Source of the DNA: Acidobacteria bacterium UBA7540
GTDB lineage: Bacteria > Acidobacteriota > Terriglobia > UBA7540
Assembly (NCBI GenBank): GCA_002478145.1
Contig: DLMI01000018.1
Span: 77,185-141,184 of the forward strand
Direction: 5' to 3'
Length of the DNA stretch: 64,000 nucleotides
Positions 9,598-18,029 of this stretch are shown here, one piece after another (the stretch's first letter is position 1; each line of letters opens with the position of its first letter). A program made the translations under genes and the position numbers. The notes beneath the pieces are model-generated. The model was not told where the DNA came from. It was given only the letters and a program-made list of their open reading frames with translations, and did not search any database.

Positions 9598-11445
9598 ATG
9601 AGCAATTACACTCAAGATGGTGGGCTGTTTAAGATCGACACTCCGCTGGGGAAAGATGTCTTGCTGCTGAGAGGTTTCAAGGGCACAGAAAGCGTCTCGC
9701 GCCTCTTCAGGTTTGAGCTCGACCTCCTGTCCGAGAACTCCGCAATATCTTTTCCAGATATCATCGGCAAGAACGTGACCATCTCTTTGAAACAACCCGA
9801 TGAATCCTATCGGTACATCAATGGCGTCATCAGCCGCTTTGCACAGCATGCGACTGAAGAACAGTTTACGTCGTACAGTGCCGAAATGGTGCCCTGGCTT
9901 TGGCTTCTGACCCTAAATGTGGATTGTCGCATTTTCAAAAACAAGACCATTCCCGATATCATCACCGAGGTGTTCAACGATCTGGGTTTCAATGACTACA
10001 CGAACTCACTGCAAAGTTCTTATGATCCGCGAGAGTATTGTGTCCAATACCGGGAGTCGAGCTTTAACTTTGTTTCCCGGTTGATGGAAGAATACGGAAT
10101 TTTCTACTTTTTCAAGCACCAGCAGGGGAAACACACACTGGTGATGGCGGACTCTCCAACCGCCCACAGTTCCTGTCCCGGGCAAAGCAGTGTTCGCTAT
10201 ATGACAGTTTCGGGGGGCCCCCAAGAGGATGTCATAACCGGGTGGCAAATCGAACAGGAACTGCGCACTGGGAAATACTCTCATACGGACTACAATTTTC
10301 AAACACCAAGTACCAGTTTAATAGCCAGCGAGCCCACCGTTTATGAGGTCGGAGGAAACAGCAAATTCGAGATCTACCATTACTCTGGAGAGCATTTGAC
10401 CAAGGGCGCTGGACAGTCTCTGAGCAAAATTCGCATGCAGGAGGAAGAAGCTCAACACATTGTTGCGCATGGAACGAGCCACTGCCGTATGTTTGTCAGC
10501 GGCTGTAAGTTTACCTTGGAAGAGCATCCTCGCAAGGACATGAATACCGATTACGTCCTGACGGAGATACAACACACCGCCGTGACCGACGCCTTCCCTT
10601 CGTCGGGAAATCCAGAAGGGGAGTCTTACTCTAATGCCTTCACGTGCATTCCTCTTTCAGTTCCTTTCCGCCCTTTGCGCGTCACCGGGCGGCCCAAGAT
10701 CAACAGCCTCCAGCCCGCAATTGTCATTGGCCCGAGCGGTGAAGAGATCTCCACGGATCAATTTGGACGGGTTCAGGTTATGTTCCCCTGGGACGCGGAC
10801 ACGCGCGGAACCGGCACGGCTTGGTGCCGCGTCTCGCAGGTTTGGGCCGGCAATAACTGGGGAGCGATGTTTCTTCCCCGGATTGGCCAGGAGGTCCTCG
10901 TCGACTTCATGGAAGGCAAACCCGACTTGCCTGTTGTTGTCGGTCGGGTGTACAACGCCGAACAGATGCCGCCGTGGCCCCTGCCAGACAGACAAAACCT
11001 CAGCGGCTTCCGGTCCCATAGCACCAAGGGAGGAGGAGAGCACAACGCCAATGTTCTGGCTTTCGACGATACGATAGGCGATGAGGTTTTCTATATGCGC
11101 GCCGAAAAGGACATGGCACGGCGCGTGGAAAACGATGACGACCTCGACGTGTTTAATGATCAGACCATTACGATCGCCCGAAATCGTACGGAGTCGGTGC
11201 TTGCAGGCAACGAGACGATTAACATTAAGCAGGGCAATCGCGCCGTAACCGTCAGTCAGGGCAACGATTCCCTGGAGGTCAGCATGGGAAGCCAAACCAC
11301 CACGGCCATGCAGTCAATCACACTTAAGGTGGGCCCGAGCAGCATTGTGCTTACCCCGACGGGAGTGACCATCAAAGGCCCGATGATCGATATCGAAGCT
11401 GACGGGATTCTGACGTTGAAGGGTGGACTTACAATGATCAACTAG
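9598..11445 (+). CDS. vgrG: VgrG (TssI) T6SS spike protein
   Basis: The 615-residue spike protein has a gp27-like N-terminal half (DVLLLRGFKGTESVSRLFRF, later SSFNFVSRLMEEYGIFYFF) and a gp5-like OB fold (GRVQVMFPWD, WCRVSQVWAGNNWGAMFLPR, GQEVLVDFMEGKPDLPVVVG). A repetitive beta-helix tail follows. It ends at the helix, so it carries no fused effector domain. VgrG caps the Hcp tube and receives the PAAR tip. The PAAR gene lies two genes downstream. A GAGGGAGAG ribosome site precedes the start. Confidence 0.95.
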   Translation: MSNYTQDGGLFKIDTPLGKDVLLLRGFKGTESVSRLFRFELDLLSENSAISFPDIIGKNVTISLKQPDESYRYINGVISRFAQHATEEQFTSYSAEMVPWLWLLTLNVDCRIFKNKTIPDIITEVFNDLGFNDYTNSLQSSYDPREYCVQYRESSFNFVSRLMEEYGIFYFFKHQQGKHTLVMADSPTAHSSCPGQSSVRYMTVSGGPQEDVITGWQIEQELRTGKYSHTDYNFQTPSTSLIASEPTVYEVGGNSKFEIYHYSGEHLTKGAGQSLSKIRMQEEEAQHIVAHGTSHCRMFVSGCKFTLEEHPRKDMNTDYVLTEIQHTAVTDAFPSSGNPEGESYSNAFTCIPLSVPFRPLRVTGRPKINSLQPAIVIGPSGEEISTDQFGRVQVMFPWDADTRGTGTAWCRVSQVWAGNNWGAMFLPRIGQEVLVDFMEGKPDLPVVVGRVYNAEQMPPWPLPDRQNLSGFRSHSTKGGGEHNANVLAFDDTIGDEVFYMRAEKDMARRVENDDDLDVFNDQTITIARNRTESVLAGNETINIKQGNRAVTVSQGNDSLEVSMGSQTTTAMQSITLKVGPSSIVLTPTGVTIKGPMIDIEADGILTLKGGLTMIN

Positions 11446-11549
11446 TGCGTCATGAGGCATGCCAGAAGCCCTAACTCCGGCGATAGAACCGAGAGGCGCC
11501 AATTTGGTCAGTTGTTAAGTAAAGTCAACGAGGAGAGGAAGTTGGCATC

Positions 11550-12137
11550 ATGGACAACGCTGAGCCAGCCACAAAATCGGGGACAACCTTAAGAGACCTC
11601 TGTGAGCGGGCCGAGCTCAAGGAGGATGCCAAGGCATTGCTGAAAGACGAGCATACGCCGCGGCAGTTTCTCGAGCTTCTTATTGCGAAGGAGCTTTTCC
11701 TGGATGCTATCCGATTCCTTGCCTATGCCCTTCCAAAAAGAGAGGCAGTGGGGTGGGGATGCCTTTGTGTGCGCCATAGCCTCGGGACAGAGGATGCGTC
11801 AAAGATCTCGGAAGCCCATATGGCAGTGGAGAAATGGGTATCCAATCCTGATGAGCCGAATCGCCGGGCTGCCAAGATTGCGGTTGATAAAGAGGGATTG
11901 AAGAACCCTTCAGCCTCTCTGGCACTGGCGGCATTCTTCAGCGGGGGCAGTATCGCACCGGCGAATCTCGCGCCCGTCGCCCCCGCGGACCATTTAACGC
12001 CGCAGTTTGTGGCTGGGGCGATAATTATCTCGGCGGTCAAAAACCAGCCGGAGAAAGCGCCTGAAAAGTATCGCGTCTTTCTGCAAAAGGGTATGGCGTT
12101 GATGGCCAGGATGCAGTCAGGTCCTAAGCCCGTCTGA
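11550..12137 (+). CDS. T6SS-associated helical protein, DUF6931-like
   Basis: The 195-residue, mostly helical protein lies between vgrG and the PAAR gene. The segment FLDAIRFLAYALPKREAVGWGCLCVRHS resembles small proteins I associate with the DUF6931 family in T6SS loci; the family name is from memory and unconfirmed. There is no signal peptide, and an Ala/Pro-rich stretch occurs at residues about 125-155. Its position suggests a chaperone or adaptor that loads the PAAR protein or an effector onto VgrG, but this is inference. GAGGAGAG lies 13 bases upstream of the ATG, a rather long spacing. Confidence 0.6.
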   Translation: MDNAEPATKSGTTLRDLCERAELKEDAKALLKDEHTPRQFLELLIAKELFLDAIRFLAYALPKREAVGWGCLCVRHSLGTEDASKISEAHMAVEKWVSNPDEPNRRAAKIAVDKEGLKNPSASLALAAFFSGGSIAPANLAPVAPADHLTPQFVAGAIIISAVKNQPEKAPEKYRVFLQKGMALMARMQSGPKPV

Positions 12138-12156
12138 TTGAACTGGGAGGCGAATA

Positions 12157-12447
12157 ATGGGAATGCCTGCTGCCAGGGTAAGTGATACGCACGTATGCCC
12201 CATGGTGACCGGAGTTGTGCCTCACGTCGGCGGTCCCATTCTTCCACCTTGTTGCCTGACAGTCCTCACCGGGAGCCTGCCTCAGGCCCGCGTGACTGAC
12301 TTGGCGACTTGCGTTGGCCCGCCCGATATGATTGTTTTGGGGTCATTCACTGTCCTGGTAGGTGGAATACCCGCTGCCCGTCTCGGTGACTCGACGGCTC
12401 ACGGTGGCGCCATTGTGCAAGGCCTTCCAACCGTGCTGATTGGGTAG
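12157..12447 (+). CDS. PAAR-domain T6SS tip protein
   Basis: A 96-residue protein made only of a PAAR domain. It opens MGMPAARVSDTHVCPM and has the repeated PAAR-type elements TGSLPQARVTD and VGGIPAARLGDST, plus a late AHGG segment. PAAR proteins form the sharp cone on VgrG, with a metal held by His and Cys residues (candidates here: H12, C14 and nearby His/Cys). No effector extension is fused. A GGGAGG ribosome site (about 12144-12149) precedes the ATG. It closes the first T6SS block. Confidence 0.92.
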   Translation: MGMPAARVSDTHVCPMVTGVVPHVGGPILPPCCLTVLTGSLPQARVTDLATCVGPPDMIVLGSFTVLVGGIPAARLGDSTAHGGAIVQGLPTVLIG

Positions 12448-12747
12448 GCATCACGAGCTGGCTCTTTCCCCACGTCCTGGCATCTGTTCGTCCCGCATTT
12501 TTCGGCGCATATCCTGGCACATGTCCTTGTTTCCAACTCCGGGAAGTGGTAAGATTTGGTCATCGAGCTGATAACAAAAGAGGGGAAAAGTGCGCCGTAT
12601 GGTGCCTCCCACCACGAATTCCGGTCCTTGCAAGGGATGGGAGCTGGATTTCGAAGCGAGGCTTGCGGCCTGTTGGCAGGAACAAACGGGGTGCAGGAGT
12701 TTTCCCTCGTTGACTAGGCAACCCATTCGGGCACTGGAAATGCGTTG

Positions 12748-12957
12748 ATGGAGGAGGGCCAGGCTCAGACCTTTCTTGAGCGGTGCGGCGCTTTTACATT
12801 TGTACTTCCTCGCCTCTGCATCGAAACGCGGGGGGCGTCTGATCTCACAGCCAAGCTTGGAGACGTGACGATCACCGAAGTGGAAGAACCTTCTTCGACC
12901 GGGACATATGCGGGAAAAACCACCAAAGTGGGCGACGCCGTGCGGAATTCTCAATAA
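12748..12957 (+). CDS. Possible small protein or remnant before the kinase gene
   Basis: A 69-codon open frame (ATG at 12748) ends 26 bases before the kinase gene. Its second half (GDVTITEVEEPSSTGTYAG, then KTTKVGDAV) looks protein-like. No clear ribosome site is seen and I do not recognise the family. It may be a decayed fragment. The rest of the gap (12448-12747) holds nothing I can name. Confidence 0.25.
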   Translation: MEEGQAQTFLERCGAFTFVLPRLCIETRGASDLTAKLGDVTITEVEEPSSTGTYAGKTTKVGDAVRNSQ

Positions 12958-12983
12958 CGGAATCTGGTCGCAGGAGGCGAGCC

Positions 12984-14780
12984 ATGAGTTTTCAAGTTGG
13001 CGACAAGGTTGGGGACTATCAGATCATCGGCGTATTAGGCGCGGGCGGCATGGGAAGGGTATACAAAGTCAAGAATGTGATATCCGACCGCATCGACGCG
13101 ATGAAAGTTCTGCTCCCGGACCTTGCCCACGAGCCTGATCTGGCCGACCGCTTTGTCCGCGAAATCAAAGTGCTGGCGAGTCTGAATCATCCCAACATTG
13201 CCGGGCTCCACACTGCTTTTCGCTTGGAAAATCAACTTCTGATGGTCATGGAGTTTGTGGAGGGGATTACGCTTGAGGACAAACTGAGAAACGGGCCGTT
13301 TCCCCTCCATGATGCGATCGATTATGTCTCCCAAGCGCTATCCGCGCTCGGGTATGCGCACTCGCATGGAGTCATTCATCGGGACATCAAGCCTGCCAAT
13401 ATGATGCTGACTCCTGAAAACGTCATAAAGCTGATGGACTTTGGGATTGCGAAAACGAAGACTGATCGCAAGCTGACCATGACCGGCACGACCTTGGGTT
13501 CGCTTTACTACATGCCTCCCGAGCAGGTCCAGGGCACTGACCTCGACCCCCGATCGGATCTCTACTCGGTTGGCGTGTCGCTCTATGAGATGGTGACTGG
13601 ATCTCGCCCCTTCAAAGGCAATAGTGATTACGACCTGATGGTGGCCCAGTTGCAGAAAGCTCCCTTGCCCCCGATCGATATTCAACCCGGATTGCCCAAA
13701 GCACTGAATGACATCATCATGATTTCGCTTGAGAAGGACCCGGCAAGACGTTTCCAATCGGCGGAAGCCTTCCGTTTCGCATTGCAGAGTGTAAAGGGTG
13801 GGCTCACCAGCTTACCCATTGCATCTGCCCAGGCTGTTATGCCAGGCTTGGCTGGACAGCCTGCCACGCCGAGCGCGGCGCTTTCCGCGACAGGCGTTTT
13901 AGGGGCGTATCCTGGCCAACTGGCCGGTGCGCAACTCCAGCCTACGAAACCGTCCCAAGCTGCCATGCCGCCGTCTCAACCTCAAGTGGTTCCGCCTCCG
14001 GCAACCTCCAGGAGCTATCGCGGCCTTTACATGACCGTAGGGGTACTGGTCGCGTTTGTTGTGGTCGCGCTGGGGGCAATGCAGTTGCCGCGCCTGTTCA
14101 AAGCAAAGGCTGGAGGAGCCGAGCAGGCTGCGCAGCCGCCCGAGAAAAGCACAGAGATGCCAAAAATGACGCCACAGGAGGAGGGCTTGCCGAAGGCTGG
14201 GAACAGCCTTCCTTCAAGTGCAGAAAGCCCCAATGGACCTGAGGTGGGCGGGCCAGGAGCGCCGGCCGCGCCAGCCTTAACCGCTCCCCCGGCGGACCAC
14301 AATCTCCCAACTGCGACTGCACAGGCCACGGTGCCATCGCCCCCGCATCCGACTCCTAGGGGTGTGGCTCGTCCGGCGCCAGCTATCAGCCATCCGCCCA
14401 CGCTTTGGCTTGACCCCGCCGGTCGCCTCTTGGTTGCGCTGAGTTCGGTCAGTCCCAAGCCGGACGGAAGTTTTCAATTCCACGGGACATTGTTGCTTCC
14501 GGTCGCTCAGCCTGGACCGATTCCTCTCGACCGAGGCGCGGAGGTCATCGGGGTAGGATCGAGGAGCCAAGGCCGGACCTCGCTCGCAGTTACGGACCTG
14601 GTTATTCAGGGAGTCCGCTACACATTGAAGGATGGACGCGGCATAATGAGCGCCCACACGCCGGGAGCCGGAGGACGGGTGGATTTTAGCCGCAGCCAGC
14701 TTCTCGATATGTGGCCTACGGCTACTGCGGTTTATGAGAAGGCGTCCGACCAGACGGGACGACCGGAGTCTCAGAAATAA
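12984..14780 (+). CDS. PpkA-like membrane Ser/Thr protein kinase
   Basis: The 598-residue protein carries an N-terminal Hanks-type kinase domain (about residues 10-265). It has the glycine loop GAGGMGRVYK, catalytic HRDIKPANMML, DFGIAK and the activation segment GSLYYMPPEQ. After a Pro/Ala linker comes one membrane segment (residues about 348-370, TVGVLVAFVVVALGAMQLP), then a Pro-rich region and a small extracytoplasmic C-terminal domain. This layout matches PpkA, the T6SS threonine kinase that phosphorylates a partner to switch secretion on. It follows the PAAR gene directly, and AGGAGG precedes the ATG. A role in T6SS control is inferred from position and family. Confidence 0.85.
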   Translation: MSFQVGDKVGDYQIIGVLGAGGMGRVYKVKNVISDRIDAMKVLLPDLAHEPDLADRFVREIKVLASLNHPNIAGLHTAFRLENQLLMVMEFVEGITLEDKLRNGPFPLHDAIDYVSQALSALGYAHSHGVIHRDIKPANMMLTPENVIKLMDFGIAKTKTDRKLTMTGTTLGSLYYMPPEQVQGTDLDPRSDLYSVGVSLYEMVTGSRPFKGNSDYDLMVAQLQKAPLPPIDIQPGLPKALNDIIMISLEKDPARRFQSAEAFRFALQSVKGGLTSLPIASAQAVMPGLAGQPATPSAALSATGVLGAYPGQLAGAQLQPTKPSQAAMPPSQPQVVPPPATSRSYRGLYMTVGVLVAFVVVALGAMQLPRLFKAKAGGAEQAAQPPEKSTEMPKMTPQEEGLPKAGNSLPSSAESPNGPEVGGPGAPAAPALTAPPADHNLPTATAQATVPSPPHPTPRGVARPAPAISHPPTLWLDPAGRLLVALSSVSPKPDGSFQFHGTLLLPVAQPGPIPLDRGAEVIGVGSRSQGRTSLAVTDLVIQGVRYTLKDGRGIMSAHTPGAGGRVDFSRSQLLDMWPTATAVYEKASDQTGRPESQK

Positions 14781-14893
14781 GAAGTCCACTACTATCAGCA
14801 TGATATTATGGAATTTCTAATTCAATTACGTTTTGGCCAGTGAAGTCGTAAAGAAATGACTCAGACGAACAAGAGATCATGAGGAGGTTAAAC

Positions 14894-16459
14894 ATGCCAA
14901 ACAAAAGGATCCTGAAAAACTCGGTGGTACTTTTGGTCCTGCTAATCTTTTCTGCGTTCGCTTGGGGCGACCAGAAGAAGACCAGCGCGCCGGCCAAACC
15001 CGCCCCGCAAGTGAAAGCTGCCCCGGCACCCAAGTCGGCGCCGAGCCGACCTGCCCCGGGACTTAACAGACCTGCCACAGGGATGGGCAACAAACCCATC
15101 ACAGGGCTGGGCAACAGACCCGCCACAGGGCTGGGCAACAGACCCGCCACGGGGCTGGGCAACAGACCCGCCACGGGGATGGGCAACAGACCCGCTACGG
15201 GGATGGGCAATAGACCCGCCACAGGGATGGGCAGGAACCTCAGCGCAGGGGGTGGCATGGGGCATCCCGGTTCCAGACCCACCACCAGAACCTTCACCGA
15301 TCGCTCCGGACACCCCGCCAGCGCCACTTTTCGCTCCGGCGGGCGGGTGGCAACGATCCATGCCAATGGGATGGCGATCAATCATGGACTTCGCGGTGGG
15401 CGAACCATCGTGGCCGAGCGCAATGGCCGCACCATCGTGAGCACGGGGCGCCGCGGGGGCTACGTGCAGCGTCCATACTTCAACCGCGGCGGCAGGGCGT
15501 ATTATCAGCGGACCTACGTGGTCGGCGGGCGCTCTTATGCACGGGTCTACCGTGGGTACGATTACCGCGGCGTGCGTTACTATGGCTACGCACCGGGCTA
15601 CTACTACCATCCGGGCTTTTACGGTTGGGCCTACAATCCGTGGGTGGCGCCGGTTTACTACGGGCCGGCAGCCTGGGGCTGGGCTGGCACGCCCTGGTTT
15701 GGGGTCTACGGCGCCTACTTTACGCCGTATCCCGTGTACGCCAACGCTTCGCTATGGCTCACAGACTACCTGATCGCGGCTAATCTGCAGGCTGCGTACC
15801 AGGCCAGACTCGACGCCAATGCGGCCGCGGGCGGCGGGGCGGGCCAGGCGCCAGCCGACGAATCCGGAGCGCCGCCCTCCGGCGGTCCGGCGGCCAGCAA
15901 CCAGACCCCACTGAGTCCGCAAGTGAAACAGATGATCGCGGACGAGGTGCAACAGCAACTCGCGGCCGAAAAGGCCGCGGCTGGCAATCCCCAAGCCGCA
16001 CCGAGCAGCGCTCAAGTGCCGGACGCGCTGAATCCGGCCGAGCGTGTTTTCGTGGTGGCGACCAATCTCGACGTCACGGCGCCCGCGAGCGGCCAGGAAT
16101 GCAGCCTGACTCCTGGTGACGTGGTGATGCGGCTCGCGGACACCCCGGACGATAACCAGAACGTTACCGCCAGCATCCAGAGCAGCAAGAGGGGGGATTG
16201 CGCCACCGGCCAGACCGTGGCGATCGGCGTCCAGGACCTCCAGGAAATGCACAATCAGTTCCGGGAACAGCTTGATTCCGGACTGAAGACGCTGGCCGAC
16301 AAGGGCGGCACGGGCGGTCTGCCGAAGGCTCCCGACACCGCTACGACGAACGGAGAGGTTCCACCGCCGACGCCGGACTCTGCGGCAGCGGACCAACTCC
16401 AGACGCAGCAGCAGCAGGCCGATCAAACTGAGGCGCAGGCCGCGCAGAACTATCAGTAA
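14894..16459 (+). CDS. Secreted Tyr/Gly-rich protein with NRPATGxG repeats
   Basis: A signal peptide starts at the second ATG (14894), preceded by AGGAGG; the cleavable segment is about VVLLVLLIFSAFAWG. After it come seven tandem 8-residue repeats (NRPATGMG/NRPATGLG), then a basic Arg/Gly segment. A strongly aromatic part follows (many Tyr, Trp, Gly, for example YYYHPGFYGWAYNP), then an Ala/Gln-rich tail with probable coiled coil. Such aromatic, Gly-rich exported proteins are common in Acidobacteriota and their role is unknown. A cell-surface or matrix role would fit. It is about 521 residues long. Confidence 0.75.
   Translation: MPNKRILKNSVVLLVLLIFSAFAWGDQKKTSAPAKPAPQVKAAPAPKSAPSRPAPGLNRPATGMGNKPITGLGNRPATGLGNRPATGLGNRPATGMGNRPATGMGNRPATGMGRNLSAGGGMGHPGSRPTTRTFTDRSGHPASATFRSGGRVATIHANGMAINHGLRGGRTIVAERNGRTIVSTGRRGGYVQRPYFNRGGRAYYQRTYVVGGRSYARVYRGYDYRGVRYYGYAPGYYYHPGFYGWAYNPWVAPVYYGPAAWGWAGTPWFGVYGAYFTPYPVYANASLWLTDYLIAANLQAAYQARLDANAAAGGGAGQAPADESGAPPSGGPAASNQTPLSPQVKQMIADEVQQQLAAEKAAAGNPQAAPSSAQVPDALNPAERVFVVATNLDVTAPASGQECSLTPGDVVMRLADTPDDNQNVTASIQSSKRGDCATGQTVAIGVQDLQEMHNQFREQLDSGLKTLADKGGTGGLPKAPDTATTNGEVPPPTPDSAAADQLQTQQQQADQTEAQAAQNYQ
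15065..15232 (+). repeat. Seven tandem 24-bp repeats inside a secreted protein gene
   Basis: Seven uninterrupted copies of a 24-base unit encode NRPATG(M/L)G; copy 2 differs most, giving NKPITGLG. The copies differ mainly at third positions and at one Met/Leu codon, so the array probably changes length by slippage or unequal exchange. It follows the signal peptide and an Ala/Pro/Lys linker. Confidence 0.95.
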
Positions 16460-16650
16460 CCTGGCAGTAGTCTGGCAGCGGCCTGGACCTTCCTTGCTCG
16501 CCGAGCGGCATGTGGATGAGGAAGCAGGTCCACTGTTCGCATACGGGGAGCGGCCACGCCGCCGGCGCTCCCCTTTTCCGGTCGACCACGCGCCCCGCGC
16601 GAGCATCGCGCGGAGGTTTGAGGTACCAATCTCTCAAGGAGGACATAACC

Positions 16651-17511
16651 ATGCAACGGAAACTTGACACGACCATTTCAGTAATCTCCTTGCTTGTCAC
16701 GGCGTTGATTCCGCATTCCCTCGCTGCCGGACAAGGGGCCGCTCCGCCTTCGTTGCAGGAGCAGCTTCAGGCGCAGTACAAGCTGGTGAAAATGGGCTCC
16801 GACTCCAACGGTCCCACGGTGCTCGAGGAGGGTACGGTACTCGCCATTCAGAAGGGCGGGATCCTGGGGGTGCCGTCGGGGAGCCCCAAACCCTGTCCGT
16901 CAAAATATGAGAATGCCAGCCTCAAACCCCCGAGCGGTTGGTGCACGACGGGAAGGGGCGAAGGGGGGAAACACGGCTTCGGCATCCTGAAGAGCCACAT
17001 CCCGGGCGCCAGTAGCGTGCCCGATTCCAAGACCAACACATCAGACACACGATATTTCAAGGTAGGAGAGAAGGTGTACCCCTCGATCATCGCCGTCGAC
17101 GTGAAGAATGAGAAAATCTCGTTTGGCGTTGTGGCCTGCGACACCTGCAACCAGACCGATCCGCCCACGTACTACAAGTCCGAGGTGGACTTCCAGTTTG
17201 CTAAGGGATACCTGGAGACGGCCGACGTCTCGAAAGTCGAAGATACCATTGGCGAGGTCTTCGCGATCGACACCTCGAATTCCGGAACCGAAGCTCAGCA
17301 GCCCGCGGCCCAGCCGGAGCAGCCCGCGCAGGCACAGCCGGCCCCGGCGCAGGCACCGCCCGCGTCAATCCAGTTGGGACAAACAATCGATGAGGTGGTC
17401 GCCATTCTTGGCCAGCCGGAGAAGATGGTCAATCTGGGGTCAAAGCAAATCTACGTTTACAAAGACCTGAAAGTCACCTTCGTTAAGGGCAAGGTCTCGG
17501 ATGTCCAATAA
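16651..17511 (+). CDS. Secreted protein with SmpA/OmlA-like C-terminus
   Basis: The start is set at 16651 because AAGGAGG lies about 9 bases upstream and a signal peptide follows (residues 1-26, ending SLAAGQ). The mature part has paired Cys residues (CDTCNQ) and a beta-rich body of unknown family. A Gln/Pro/Ala linker follows, then a C-terminal segment, LGQTIDEVVAILGQPEKM, which resembles the repeat used by outer-membrane assembly lipoproteins of SmpA/OmlA type. There is no lipobox. It is about 286 residues long and shares direction with the preceding secreted protein. The function is not known. Confidence 0.65.
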   Translation: MQRKLDTTISVISLLVTALIPHSLAAGQGAAPPSLQEQLQAQYKLVKMGSDSNGPTVLEEGTVLAIQKGGILGVPSGSPKPCPSKYENASLKPPSGWCTTGRGEGGKHGFGILKSHIPGASSVPDSKTNTSDTRYFKVGEKVYPSIIAVDVKNEKISFGVVACDTCNQTDPPTYYKSEVDFQFAKGYLETADVSKVEDTIGEVFAIDTSNSGTEAQQPAAQPEQPAQAQPAPAQAPPASIQLGQTIDEVVAILGQPEKMVNLGSKQIYVYKDLKVTFVKGKVSDVQ

Positions 17512-17628
17512 GGTCCGCCTCGGGGCGGGCGGTGCGGGCTACTGCTGCCCGCTTCTCTCAGGCTGCCTGATAGTTCGCGAGATGATGGCTTTTCACTTCG
17601 TCCTGACATTCCAGCGTCGCTGAGCTGC

Positions 17629-17751
17629 ATGGAACAGTATACGGGCCAAGCTGACGCAGCACTTAAAGCTCGTTCCCCTGAGGCCGCCAAGAAGTATATG
17701 GATCTGGCGGAGCGAGAAATCGAGAAGCTGGAGAAGTTCTTGGGAAGATAG
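17629..17751 (+). CDS. Possible 40-residue helical protein
   Basis: A short frame encodes a 40-residue amphipathic helical peptide (MEQYTGQADAALKARSPEAA at the start, ending EKLEKFLGR). The repeated Ala/Glu/Lys pattern looks like real protein. The frame is open upstream without an obvious start, so it could be the tail of a decayed larger gene. No strong ribosome site is visible. It stops just before the inverted-repeat element. Confidence 0.35.
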   Translation: MEQYTGQADAALKARSPEAAKKYMDLAEREIEKLEKFLGR

Positions 17752-17756
17752 GGGCG

Positions 17757-17926
17757 CTTTGGAGTGCGGCAGCTTGCTGCCGCTTTTGCGTCTCGAGCTT
17801 GCTCGAGCGGCTGCTGTAGCGCTGACCCCGCATCCCGGGGTCAGCAGGATGGGAAAGCAAGAGAATGCCGACCCCGCCTTGCGGGGTCGGCGCTACAAAG
17901 CGGCAGCAAGCTGCCGCACTCCAAAG
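17757..17926. mobile_element. MITE-like element with perfect 30-bp terminal inverted repeats
   Basis: A 170-base element is bounded by perfect 30-base inverted repeats (17757-17786 and 17897-17926), each containing the small palindrome GGCAGCTTGCTGCC. Inside are two further hairpins built on GACCCCG/CGGGGTC (17821-17845 and 17867-17891). No reading frame is carried. The form fits a non-autonomous mobile element or a bidirectional RNA hairpin between 16651-17511 and the large kinase gene. Confidence 0.7.
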
Positions 17927-18029
17927 CCCGCCTAGGCGGGCAGAGCAGACTGAGATCCACAATTCTTTGTCGATGTGGGTCCCGCAAGCGCCTAACGGGT
18001 AATGGGTTTCTTGTGCGGGGTAACGAAAA

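Noticed and set aside
15065..15232. CRISPR array
   Set aside because: The repeats are contiguous without spacers and lie in frame within a coding gene.
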